Below, piece by piece: positions 1 through 7,317 of a stretch of DNA of 64,000 nucleotides (its first letter is position 1; each line of letters starts with the position of its first letter). Made by a program: the position numbers and the translations under genes. The notes beneath the pieces are model-generated. The model made no database searches. It saw only the letters and a list, made by a program, of their open reading frames with translations, and was not told the origin of the DNA. The stretch is taken from assembly GCF_042682915.1 (NCBI RefSeq), contig NZ_JBHUIW010000002.1:248001-312000 (forward strand), written 5' to 3'. Source of the stretch: Rhodoplanes azumiensis (GTDB lineage Bacteria; Pseudomonadota; Alphaproteobacteria; Rhizobiales; Xanthobacteraceae).

Positions 1-212
1 TGCTCTCGCTCGGGGCGATCTGGCTCCTCTACTTCCTGATCCGCCGCGGCTCGGCGAGCCGCATCTCCAGCCTGTTCTATCTGACGCCCCCGGCGACCGC
101 CGTGATGGCGTGGGCGCTGTTCGACGAGCGCCTCGGTCCGGTGGCGCTCGCCGGCATGGCGCTGTGCGTCGCCGGCGTCGGCCTCGTGAACGCGAGCCCG
201 CGCAAGACGTGA
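1..212 (+). CDS. EamA/DMT-family transporter, C-terminal end (partial)
   Basis: The reading frame is open from the window edge to a TGA at 210-212 and gives about 69 residues. It contains two hydrophobic segments. The stretch RGSASRISSLFYLTPP followed by an MAWALFDERLGP-type segment is typical of the end of the second EamA repeat in drug/metabolite transporters, inner-membrane exporters of amino acids or metabolites. The start and about three quarters of the protein lie outside the window. The substrate cannot be told from this fragment. I am confident of the family, not of the substrate. Confidence 0.8.
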   Translation, partial: LSLGAIWLLYFLIRRGSASRISSLFYLTPPATAVMAWALFDERLGPVALAGMALCVAGVGLVNASPRKT

Positions 213-316
213 TCGCATCGGTGCCGGCAGGGCCGGACCCTGGGGTCGGCCGCGGCGTTGTCCGGATGCGCGTGCGGATGCAACATGATACAACCAATGG
301 GGCGCGGGAGTGTCCC

Positions 317-640
317 ATGGTGCTCGCATTTGATACGCTCGGTTACGCGAAACGGCTGCGCGACGGCGGCGTGCCCGAGCCGCAGGCCGAGGCTCACGCG
401 GAGGCGGCGCGGGACTACATCATGGTCGAGCTGGTGACCAAGAACGATCTCGCGGCGGCGGTCGAGAGCCTGCGCCATGACATGGACGCTCGCTTCGAGA
501 ACGTGCATCTGCAATTGGACGTTCTTCGCCGCGACGTCGACGCCAAGATCGAGCGCTTGGGCCTTCAGCTTACGATCCGGCTGGGTGCCCTGATGGTCGC
601 CGGGCTGGGCGCGCTGGCCGTCATCCTGCGTCTGCACTGA
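317..640 (+). CDS. DUF1640/CCDC90-like coiled-coil membrane-anchored protein
   Basis: This 107-residue protein begins VLAFDTLGYAKRLRDGGVP after the Met, then has a coiled-coil stretch (about residues 40-80) in which Asp, Glu and Arg alternate with hydrophobic positions, and ends in one membrane helix (about 84-104). This layout matches the DUF1640/CCDC90-type proteins common in alphaproteobacteria. They are annotated as coiled-coil proteins of unknown role and are often found near phage or mobile genes. The ATG at 317 has a GGGAG ribosome site at 306-310 with six bases between. An open frame continues further upstream but overlaps the end of the DMT transporter and is rejected as the start. 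Confidence 0.75.
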   Translation: MVLAFDTLGYAKRLRDGGVPEPQAEAHAEAARDYIMVELVTKNDLAAAVESLRHDMDARFENVHLQLDVLRRDVDAKIERLGLQLTIRLGALMVAGLGALAVILRLH

Positions 641-672
641 CGCGCACAAGTCCTTATGAGATAAACTAAAGA

Positions 673-695
673 CCGGCCCGCCAAGGGCGGGCCGG
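673..695. terminator. Strong GC hairpin between convergent genes
   Basis: Ten bases, CCGGCCCGCC at 673-682, pair perfectly with 686-695 around an AAG loop. On the minus strand the hairpin is followed by the T-rich stretch TCTTTAGTTT, so it fits a rho-independent terminator for the minus-strand gene ending at 723. It may also stop transcripts of the gene ending at 640. Confidence 0.75.
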
Positions 696-722
696 CCTCG
701 ATGTCGCGCCGCGCTACCGCGT

Positions 723-1106
723 TCAGCGGGCGGGCGCCGGGGTCGCCGGAGGCGCCGCTGCGCCCGGATTCGCCGAGCGCTCGGAGCCCGCACCGGCGCC
801 GGTCGCGCCCGGCACGCTCGACGCGCCGCTGTCCGACGACGGTGCCGATCCGGCGCCCGATCCGGTGGTCGCGGCCGGGGCGTTGCGATCCATGGTCAGC
901 TGGCTGCCGTTACGGTCGGTCATGCCCCAGACGATCGCGATGATGAACACGGCCGCCACGATGCCGGCGAGCCACGCCCACATCGAGGCGCTGCTCTTTC
1001 GCGCACCTGCGGGGGCGTCGACCGTGCGGTCGGCGAAGGCCGGGTCGTGGATGCCGTGCGGGTCGCCGAGCCGCGAGTCGCGCATGCCGTCCTGCGGGTC
1101 GCTCAT
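723..1106 (-). CDS. Small single-pass membrane protein, unknown function
   Basis: This is a 127-residue protein. A polar N-terminus rich in Asp, Gly and His (1-38) leads into one membrane helix (about 41-61, MWAWLAGIVAAVFIIAIVWG). The rest is a low-complexity Ala/Ser/Gly/Pro tail that would lie in the periplasm if the N-terminus is cytoplasmic. No enzyme motif is visible. The ATG is preceded by a strong ribosome site (AGGAGG, six bases away), part of which lies inside a perfect hairpin at 1116-1148. It is a single gene with its own terminator at 673-695. I do not recognise the family. Confidence 0.7.
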   Translation of the reverse strand: MSDPQDGMRDSRLGDPHGIHDPAFADRTVDAPAGARKSSASMWAWLAGIVAAVFIIAIVWGMTDRNGSQLTMDRNAPAATTGSGAGSAPSSDSGASSVPGATGAGAGSERSANPGAAAPPATPAPAR

Positions 1107-1115
1107 GGTCTGCCT

Positions 1116-1148
1116 CCTCTCGGTTGCTCCGCGAGGGCAACCGAGAGG
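1116..1148 (-). promoter_or_regulatory. 5' leader hairpin overlapping the ribosome site
   Basis: Twelve bases at 1116-1127 are perfectly complementary to 1137-1148 (CCTCTCGGTTGC and its partner) around a nine-base loop. In the minus-strand transcript the 3' arm ends in GAGAGG, directly followed by AGG, so half of the AGGAGG ribosome site of the gene starting at 1106 is in the stem. This placement could limit translation until the stem opens. That effect is inferred; only the structure is seen. Confidence 0.5.
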
Positions 1149-1243
1149 CCGCGACCCGGTTCCGTCCGGGGCCTCCCGCGAGCAACAATTCGTTAAGTAT
1201 TCCAGAGAGGTAGACCAGAACCTGCGACTCGGTTCGCCGGGCG

Positions 1244-2248
1244 TCAGTTGGCCGTGATGCCGGCGCCCTCGATGACCGGCCTCCAGCGTGCCACCTCGGC
1301 CTCGACCCGAGCCCGGAACGCCTCCGGGGTGGACGGGATCGGCTCCATCACCTGGGTCGCGAGCTTTTCGCGCACGCCGGGCTCTGCAAGAAGCTCACGC
1401 ACCGTCGCGCCCATGCGGTCGATCGCGGCCTGCGGCGTGCCGGCTGGCGCGATCAGCCCGTTCCAGGCCTCCGCCTCGACCGGGATGCCGCTCTCCTTCA
1501 AGGTCGGCACGCCGGGGATCAGCCCGTAACGCTCGGGCGTCGAGACCGCGATCACCTTGAGGTTTCCGGCCTCCGCCTGCGAGGTCGCGGCGATCGCCGG
1601 CAGGCAGCCCATCTGGGCGTCGCCTCGGATGATCGCGGTCGCCGCCTGCGGCGAGCTCGCATAGGCGATGTGGACGATCTGCGTGCCGCTCGCCCGAGCG
1701 ATCGCCTCCATGGCGAGATGCGACAGCGAGCCGTTGCCGATCGACGCGTAATTGTATTTGCCGGGCTCGGCCCGCAGCTTCTCCAGGAGCCCGGCGACGG
1801 TCGAGACGCCGAGCGCGTTGCTCACCGCCAGCGCGCAGGGCTGTGTCGCGAGCGTCGTCACGAAGGCGAAGTCGCGGTCCCACCGGTACGGCATCTTCGC
1901 CTGCAGCAGCGCATTGATGGCGAGCGGGCCGGCGATCGAGACGCCGAACGTGGTGCCGTCCGGCGCCGCTTTGGCGACCATGTCGGTGCCGAGATTGCCG
2001 CCGGCGCCGGGCTTGTTCTCCACCGTGACGGTCTGGCCGAGCCGCTGCTGCAGCCCCTCGGCGACGACCCGGGCGATCAGATCCGGGGTCGATCCCGGGC
2101 CGAACGGCACGACGATCCGGATCGGCCGGGTCGGCCAGGCCTCGGCGGCGGCCGGCGCGTCGGCGCCGACGAGCGCCGTGACGGCGACGGCACAGGCCGA
2201 AAGCAGGGCGGCGAGGGGGCGACGGACCGAGGAGCGGACCGAGGACAT
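1244..2248 (-). CDS. Tripartite tricarboxylate transporter (TctC/Bug-family) periplasmic binding protein
   Basis: This 334-residue protein has a signal peptide (MSSVRSSVRRPLAALLSAC to about residue 37, cleavage near AAAEAWP). It is followed by the Bug-family N-terminal signature WPTRPIRIVVPFGPGSTPD and then by NKPGAGGNLGTDMVAKAAPDG. These proteins bind carboxylates or similar small acids in the periplasm for TctABC-type importers. No tctA or tctB genes are next to it, so it is an orphan, as is common for this expanded family. I chose the ATG at 2248 because it begins the signal peptide. The frame is open for 39 more codons upstream, but those codons look like non-coding Arg/Pro-rich sequence. 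Confidence 0.88.
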   Translation of the reverse strand: MSSVRSSVRRPLAALLSACAVAVTALVGADAPAAAEAWPTRPIRIVVPFGPGSTPDLIARVVAEGLQQRLGQTVTVENKPGAGGNLGTDMVAKAAPDGTTFGVSIAGPLAINALLQAKMPYRWDRDFAFVTTLATQPCALAVSNALGVSTVAGLLEKLRAEPGKYNYASIGNGSLSHLAMEAIARASGTQIVHIAYASSPQAATAIIRGDAQMGCLPAIAATSQAEAGNLKVIAVSTPERYGLIPGVPTLKESGIPVEAEAWNGLIAPAGTPQAAIDRMGATVRELLAEPGVREKLATQVMEPIPSTPEAFRARVEAEVARWRPVIEGAGITAN

Positions 2249-2455
2249 GCTGCGGCTCCGGACGACGAGGTCAGGGGGTGCCTCCTGGTAGGCAACCGGA
2301 CGGCGATTGTCACGCGTGGGCGCGGTCGGACGCCGCGCGCGTGGCACCGTCGCGGCCGGTCGCACACGCCGCGGTCGCTCTTGCGTCGGCCGGTCCGATC
2401 GCTTCTACTCCGGCCGCTTTTTTTGCCGCTCGCCGCGGATCGCCGGGGGAAATGC

Positions 2456-3058
2456 ATGGGGCTCGTCGTCCTGGTTCTGGGTCTCGTCCTGTTCATCGGG
2501 GCGCATGTCGTCGTGTCGCTGCGCGCTCGGCGCGCCGCCCTCGTCGCGCGCCTCGGCGAGATTCCCTACAAGGGCCTGATCTCGGTCGTCTCGCTCGCCG
2601 GCATCGTGCTGATGGGCTGGGGCTTCGCCGAGTACCGGGCGGAGGGGGAGTGGATCGAGCTCTACGATCCGCCGACCTGGACCCGGCACCTGTCGGCGCT
2701 GCTGATGTGGCCCGCCGTGATCATGGTCACGGCCGCCTACATCCCCGGCAACATCAAGCGCGTGCTCAAGCATCCGATGCTGTCGGGCGTGAAGCTGTGG
2801 GCGGTCGCGCATCTGATCGCCAACGGCGACCTCGGCTCGATCCTGATCTTCGGCGCGATCCTCGCCTGGGCCGTCTACGACCGCATCAGCCTCAAGCGGC
2901 GCACCGATCCGGGCGCGCCGCCGATTCCGGTCGGCGGCCGTCGCAACGACATCCTGACCGTGGTGGTCGGGACGATCCTCTATCTCGCCCTCGCCTTCGT
3001 GTTCCATCCGCTGGTCATCGGCCGCGCCGTGTTCGGCAGCCCGGCGCTCGGCACCTGA
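2456..3058 (+). CDS. NnrU-family integral membrane protein
   Basis: This 200-residue hydrophobic protein has about five to six membrane helices. It begins GLVVLVLGLVLFIGAHVVVS after the Met and contains the NnrU hallmarks RRAALVARLGEIPYKGL, MWPAVIMVTAAYIPG and HPMLSGVKLWAVAHLIANGD. NnrU was named from a gene next to nitric oxide reductase in Rhodobacter. Its biochemical role is unsettled, and no nitrogen-oxide genes are nearby here. The ATG at 2456 has GGGGGA five bases upstream. A longer frame upstream runs over the divergent TctC gene and is not used. Confidence 0.88.
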   Translation: MGLVVLVLGLVLFIGAHVVVSLRARRAALVARLGEIPYKGLISVVSLAGIVLMGWGFAEYRAEGEWIELYDPPTWTRHLSALLMWPAVIMVTAAYIPGNIKRVLKHPMLSGVKLWAVAHLIANGDLGSILIFGAILAWAVYDRISLKRRTDPGAPPIPVGGRRNDILTVVVGTILYLALAFVFHPLVIGRAVFGSPALGT

Positions 3059-3128
3059 GCCGGGCGCCGCCGCGGCCGCGGCGCGCTCCGGTGCGCCACC
3101 AGCGATCCCGACCGAGAGACCCGAAACG

Positions 3129-3953
3129 ATGTCCGTGCACCGCGACGACCGGCGCCTGACCGCGCCCGACATCCTGGCCCGCAAGGGCGGGGTGCCGATC
3201 GCCATGCTGACCTCCTATCATGCCCACACGGCGCGCCTCGCCGACCAGCACTGCGACTCGATCCTGGTCGGCGACTCGCTCGGCATGGTCATGCACGGGC
3301 TGGAGACCACCGTGCCGGTGACGCTCGACATGATGATCCTGCAGGGGCTCGCGGTGATGCGCGGCTCCAAGCGGGCGCTGGTCGTCGTCGACATGCCGTT
3401 CGGCAGCTACGAGGCCTCGAAGGAGCAGGCCTTCCACGCGGCCGCCCGCATCCTGAAGGAGACCGGCTGCGGCGCCATCAAGCTCGAGGGCGGGGTGCGG
3501 ATGGCCGAGACCATCCGGTTCCTCGTCGAGCGCGGTATCCCGGTGATGGGCCATGTCGGCCTCACCCCGCAGTCGATCAACACGCTGGGCAGCTTCCGGG
3601 CGCAGGGCCGCGACCCGGCCGATTGGGCGCCGATCGAGGCCGATGCCAGGGCCGTGGCCGAGGCGGGGGCGTTCTCGGTGGTGCTGGAGGCGATCGCCGA
3701 GCCGCTCGCCGCCAAGATCACCAAGGACGTGCCGATCCCGACCATCGGGATCGGGGCGAGCGCCACCTGCGACGGCCAGGTGCTGGTGCTCGAGGACATG
3801 CTCGGCCTGTCACCGCGGGTGCCGAAATTCGTCAAGCGGTATGCCGATCTCGGCCCCTCGATCGAGCGCGCCGTCGCGGCCTATGCCGAGGAGGTGCGCT
3901 CGCGCACTTTCCCGGGACCGGAGAACGTCTATCCGGTGAAGAAGGCGCCCTGA
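3129..3953 (+). CDS. panB: 3-methyl-2-oxobutanoate hydroxymethyltransferase
   Basis: PanB transfers a hydroxymethyl group from 5,10-methylene-THF to 2-oxoisovalerate to make ketopantoate, the first committed step to pantothenate and coenzyme A. The 274-residue protein is full length. It carries the metal-binding Asp in VGDSLGM (Asp49), the second Asp in VVVDMPFGSY (Asp88), KLEGG (118-122), GHVGLTPQS (141-149) and the catalytic Glu in LEAI (Glu187). No panC is next to it, although the two are often paired. It is probably transcribed alone or together with the NnrU gene 70 bases upstream. Confidence 0.97.
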   Translation: MSVHRDDRRLTAPDILARKGGVPIAMLTSYHAHTARLADQHCDSILVGDSLGMVMHGLETTVPVTLDMMILQGLAVMRGSKRALVVVDMPFGSYEASKEQAFHAAARILKETGCGAIKLEGGVRMAETIRFLVERGIPVMGHVGLTPQSINTLGSFRAQGRDPADWAPIEADARAVAEAGAFSVVLEAIAEPLAAKITKDVPIPTIGIGASATCDGQVLVLEDMLGLSPRVPKFVKRYADLGPSIERAVAAYAEEVRSRTFPGPENVYPVKKAP

Positions 3954-4128
3954 CCGGTTCCGTCCCGCCGGGCCCCGTATGGATCGGCGCCTTGCGCTCG
4001 CCACAAGCATGGTCTAGCGGCTTGTGGCTCCGGGAGCGCGTGGCCGACCGCGGCCGTCGCTCCCACCGCGCCGGAACGAGCGGCGCCAAATCGTTGAAAC
4101 AAAAGCTTCAGGAACAACGGGTCGCCGC

Positions 4129-4785
4129 GTGTCCGATATCTTCAGGGAAGTCGACGAGGAAGTCCGCCGCGAACGGCTGCAGCAGATCTGGAAGCGCCAC
4201 GGCGGCCTGATCGTCGCGATCTGCATCCTCGTCGTCGCCGGCGTGGCCGGCTGGCGCGGCTGGCAGTGGTACGAGGCGAAGCAGGCCGCGACCGCGAGCA
4301 TGGCGTTCGACGCGGCGGCGCGGCTCGCCCAGGACGGCAAGCCGGCCGAGGCGGGCGCCGCCTTCGCCAAGCTCGCGGCCGACGCGCCGGTGCCGGCCTA
4401 TCGCAACCTCGCCCGCCTGCGGGAAGCGGAGGTTCAGGCCGCGACCGACCCGAAGGCGGCGATCGCCAGCTTCCAGGCGATCGCGGCGGACACGTCGAAC
4501 CCGCCGCTGTTCCGCGAAGCCGCCACGGTGCGGGCCGGCCTCCTGATGGTCGACACCGCGCCCTATGCCGACCTGCAGGCGCGGCTGGAGCCGCTCGCCC
4601 GGCCGGACGGCGCCTTCCGCCACACCGCCCGGGAGCTCCTCGCCCTGTCCGCCTGGAGGGCCGGCGACGGCGCCGCGACCCGGCGCTGGGCCGATGCCGC
4701 CGCCGCCGATCCCGATGCGCCCGCCGGACTGAAGGCGCGGGTCGACATCCTGCTCGCCCTGATCGGCGAGGCCGCCAAGAGCTGA
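4129..4785 (+). CDS. Tetratricopeptide-repeat membrane protein (YfgM-like, DUF2133/TPR_21)
   Basis: This 218-residue protein starts at a GTG and opens SDIFREVDEEVRRERLQQIW, a cytoplasmic segment conserved in rhizobial homologues. One membrane helix follows (about 25-45), then a periplasmic Ala-rich helical-repeat domain. Homologues such as E. coli YfgM bind the SecYEG translocon and periplasmic chaperones. In relatives the gene normally sits before bamB and der, and der is indeed two genes downstream. No in-frame ATG fits the conserved start. An AGGAA motif lies 14 bases upstream, which is farther than usual. Confidence 0.82.
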   Translation: MSDIFREVDEEVRRERLQQIWKRHGGLIVAICILVVAGVAGWRGWQWYEAKQAATASMAFDAAARLAQDGKPAEAGAAFAKLAADAPVPAYRNLARLREAEVQAATDPKAAIASFQAIAADTSNPPLFREAATVRAGLLMVDTAPYADLQARLEPLARPDGAFRHTARELLALSAWRAGDGAATRRWADAAAADPDAPAGLKARVDILLALIGEAAKS

Positions 4786-4847
4786 GCGAGTGCCGGCGGA
4801 TGGTTCGCCGGCGACCTCTCACCGGACCATCGAGCGGCGCATCGTGA

Positions 4848-4883
4848 CGAACCGAGAGCCGAACCGAGAGCCGAGCCGAGACC
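4848..4883 (+). repeat. 12-bp tandem repeat (3 copies) before the lipoprotein ribosome site
   Basis: Three copies of CGAACCGAGAGC (4848-4859, 4860-4871, and a third with two changes at 4872-4883) end just before the AAGGAG ribosome site of the gene starting at 4898. The copies are close enough to suggest slippage duplication. They lie outside any likely coding region. Confidence 0.7.
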
Positions 4884-4897
4884 CGAAGGAGCGACCG

Positions 4898-5458
4898 ATG
4901 CGAGCCCGTGCCCGCGTGATCCTGCTCGCCGCCGCCGCCGTGGCGGCGCTGCCGCTCGCCGGCTGCGACCAGATCGACAATCTCACGGCGATGTTCGACA
5001 CCAAGAAGAAGCTCCCGGGCGACCGCAAGCCGGTGTTCCCGGAGGGCGTGCCCGGCATCCAGCAAGGTGTGCCGCCCGAATACCTGCCCGGCGCCCGCCC
5101 GACCGAGGAGACCCCCGCGGCGCCGCCGTCCGAGGCCGCCGCGCCGAGCGCGGCAGCGCCCGAGGCCAAGCCCGAGCCGAAGCCGCGCGCCCGCTCGCAG
5201 CAGGCGGCGCAGCCGCCGGCGCCCGCGCCCCAGCAACGCCGCGCCGCGGCGCCGCCGCCGTCGGTCGAGGACGACCCCGACACGGCCGACGCGCCGGCGC
5301 CGAGCGGTGCAGCCCGTCCGGCACCGGCGACGCCGGTCGCCTCCGTCCCGGTGCGCCCGCGCCAACCGGCTCCGTCCGAGGCCGCGCCGGCCGCCCCGGG
5401 CGGCACGGCCGCGGTGCCGCAGCAGCCGCTGCCCTGGCCGACCGCCCCGGGCAACTGA
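4898..5458 (+). CDS. Proline/alanine-rich lipoprotein in the usual bamB position
   Basis: This 186-residue protein has a lipoprotein signal (MRARARVILLAAAAVAALPLAGC, lipobox LAGC with Cys23). A short segment follows, FDTKKKLPGDRKPVFPEGVP (about 33-52), and the rest is a disordered Pro/Ala/Arg tail. The KLPGxRKPVxPEG segment resembles the region just after the lipid anchor in alphaproteobacterial BamB proteins, but no beta-propeller repeats follow. AAGGAG lies six bases before the ATG. It sits between the TPR protein and der, where relatives usually carry bamB. It may be a reduced relative or a separate lipoprotein family; the function is unknown. Confidence 0.78.
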   Translation: MRARARVILLAAAAVAALPLAGCDQIDNLTAMFDTKKKLPGDRKPVFPEGVPGIQQGVPPEYLPGARPTEETPAAPPSEAAAPSAAAPEAKPEPKPRARSQQAAQPPAPAPQQRRAAAPPPSVEDDPDTADAPAPSGAARPAPATPVASVPVRPRQPAPSEAAPAAPGGTAAVPQQPLPWPTAPGN

Positions 5459-5551
5459 GTCGGGGCGCGCCCGCACCACAAGTCCGGGCCTCGATGCGCC
5501 CGGGACGGCGGCCATCGGGGCGTCTGCCCCGACCGCCCTCTGCAGAGTTGG

Positions 5552-5565
5552 TGAAAACGTTTTCA
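5552..5565. promoter_or_regulatory. Perfect 14-bp palindrome, LacI-family-type operator candidate
   Basis: TGAAAACGTTTTCA reads the same on both strands and has the central CG typical of LacI/GalR-family operators. It lies 310 bases upstream of der in a GC-rich background. The regulator is unknown, and no LacI-type gene is in the window. Confidence 0.4.
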
Positions 5566-5628
5566 GCGCTGCGTCGCTGCGCCGCGCTCTTGCCCTCGGC
5601 CTCGCCTTCGCTGGGCCGCCCGGCTCGG

Positions 5629-5642
5629 TGAAAACGGTTCCA
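5629..5642. promoter_or_regulatory. Second copy of the palindromic site (12 of 14 matching)
   Basis: TGAAAACGGTTCCA matches the palindrome at 5552-5565 in 12 of 14 positions and lies 77 bases downstream of it, closer to der. Paired sites on similar faces of the helix would suit a looping repressor, but this is inference. Confidence 0.3.
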
Positions 5643-5874
5643 TCCAATCCCCTTTTAACGGATGTCGGCGTCTCGAAAGCCTGACCGTCGGCCCCGACCG
5701 CAGCGCCATTCGCAGCGCGCGTGTTCGACATCCTCGGCGATACGCGCTGCGTCCTCGTGTGCTATCGAGTGCCTTTCGGAGCGGCCTGCCGCCGTTCCGC
5801 CCTGCGTTTCGTCCCGATGTCCGGCCCGCGTGCCGGGCCGTTTCCGACCTTTCGAGAGGCCACCCGGCGCCCCG

Positions 5875-7317
5875 ATGTCCTTCACGATCGCCATTGTGGG
5901 CCGCCCCAATGTGGGCAAGTCGACCCTGTTCAACCGCCTGGTCGGCAAGCGCGTCGCGCTCGTCGACGACCAGCCGGGCGTGACCCGCGACCGCCGCGAG
6001 GGCACCGGCCGGCTCGGCGACCTCGACTTCACCGTGATCGATACGGCCGGGCTCGAGGAGGCGCCGGACGAATCGCTGGCCGGCCGCATGCGCGCCCAGA
6101 CCGAGACCGCGATGGCCGACGCCGACGCCATCCTGTTCCTGATCGACGCCCGGGTCGGGCTGACGCCGGCCGACCGGGCCTTCGCGGCGGCGGTGCGCAA
6201 GACCGGCCGGCCGGTCGTGCTGGTCGCCAACAAGAGCGAGGGCCGCGCCTCCGAGGCCGGTGTCTACGAGGCGTTCGGGCTCGGGCTCGGCGAGCCGGTC
6301 GGCGTCTCGGCCGAGCACGGGCTCGGCCTGTCCGATCTCTACGACGCGTTGCGCGAGGCGCTGCCCGATCTGACCGAGGAGGCCGCCGCGGCGACGCGCG
6401 CCGAGGTGCGGGCCGAGCGCGAGGCGAAGGCTGCGGCGCGCGACGGTTTCTCGACCGATGCGGCCGGCGCCGATCCGGCGGCGGCAGCGGCGCCGCGCCC
6501 GGTGCGCATCGCCGTGGTCGGCCGCCCGAACGCCGGCAAGTCGACCCTGATCAACCGCCTCCTGGGCGCCGACCGCCTGCTCACCGGGCCGGAGGCCGGC
6601 ATCACCCGCGACTCGATCGCGGTCGATCTCGACTGGCACGGCCGCGCCTTCAAGGTCCACGACACCGCCGGCATGCGGCGCAAGTCGAAGATCGACGACA
6701 AGCTCGAGAAGATGTCGGTCTCGGATGCGCTCGACGCGATCCGGTTCGCCGAGGTGGTGGTGCTGCTGATCGATGCCACGGCGCCGTTCGAGGAGCAGGA
6801 TCTGCGGATCGCCGATCTGGTCGAGCGCGAGGGCAGGGCGCTGGTGATCGGCCTGTCCAAATGGGATCTCGCCGAGGGTGAGACGGGCGCGCTCACGCGG
6901 CTGCGCCAGGAGGCCGAACACCGGCTGCCCCAGCTCGCCGGGATGCCGGTCGTCGCCGTGTCGGGGCTGACCGGGGCGGGGCTCGACCGGCTGATGCAGG
7001 CCGTGCTCGACATTCACGCGATCTGGAACCGCCGCGTTCCGACCAACGCGCTCAACCGCTGGCTCGACAGTGCCGTCGACGGCCATCCGCCGCCCGCCGT
7101 GTCGGGCCGCCGCCTCAAGCTCAACTACATCACTCAGCCGAAGGCGCGGCCGCCGAGCTTCGTCCTGTTCTGCTCGCGCGCCGACGCCGTGCCGGAGTCC
7201 TACAAGCGCTATCTGATCAACGGCCTGCGCGAGAGCTTCGACCTGCCCGGCACGCCGATCCGGCTGACGCTGCGCGAAAAAGCCAATCCCTATGCGACCC
7301 GCGCCAAAGGACGCTGA
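5875..7317 (+). CDS. der: Ribosome-assembly GTPase Der (EngA)
   Basis: Der is an essential GTPase of 50S ribosome maturation with two tandem G domains and a C-terminal KH-like domain. Both P-loops are visible, GRPNVGKST at residues 9-17 and GRPNAGKST at 216-224, with the G3 motifs DTAGL and DTAGM. The two domains are joined by a long charged Ala/Arg/Glu linker, as usual in rhizobia. The 480-residue length fits the family. The C-terminus (LNYITQPKARPPSFVLFCS) is the KH-like domain. The ATG at 5875 begins the conserved MSFTIAIVG. The gene overlaps the start of the downstream MFS gene by 26 bases, suggesting a shared transcript. Confidence 0.97.
   Translation: MSFTIAIVGRPNVGKSTLFNRLVGKRVALVDDQPGVTRDRREGTGRLGDLDFTVIDTAGLEEAPDESLAGRMRAQTETAMADADAILFLIDARVGLTPADRAFAAAVRKTGRPVVLVANKSEGRASEAGVYEAFGLGLGEPVGVSAEHGLGLSDLYDALREALPDLTEEAAAATRAEVRAEREAKAAARDGFSTDAAGADPAAAAAPRPVRIAVVGRPNAGKSTLINRLLGADRLLTGPEAGITRDSIAVDLDWHGRAFKVHDTAGMRRKSKIDDKLEKMSVSDALDAIRFAEVVVLLIDATAPFEEQDLRIADLVEREGRALVIGLSKWDLAEGETGALTRLRQEAEHRLPQLAGMPVVAVSGLTGAGLDRLMQAVLDIHAIWNRRVPTNALNRWLDSAVDGHPPPAVSGRRLKLNYITQPKARPPSFVLFCSRADAVPESYKRYLINGLRESFDLPGTPIRLTLREKANPYATRAKGR

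Larger units (their letters stand above)
5459..5874. other. Intergenic region before der with operator-like sites
   Basis: This 416-base stretch has no convincing gene. It holds two related LacI-type palindromes (5552-5565 and 5629-5642) and a short AT-richer patch (CCTTTTAACGG, 5650-5660) that could be part of a promoter for der. Open frames crossing it are Arg/Pro-rich shadows. Confidence 0.6.

Noticed and set aside
3067..3084. GC-only palindrome between the NnrU gene and panB as a terminator
   Set aside because: GCCGCGGCCGCGGC can fold back but has no loop suited to a terminator and no T-run on either side; such palindromes are common at this GC content.
4142..5731. Minus-strand open frame of 529 codons opposite the TPR protein and lipoprotein
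   Set aside because: Arg/Gly-rich composition with no motif; both plus-strand genes have conserved starts and ribosome sites.
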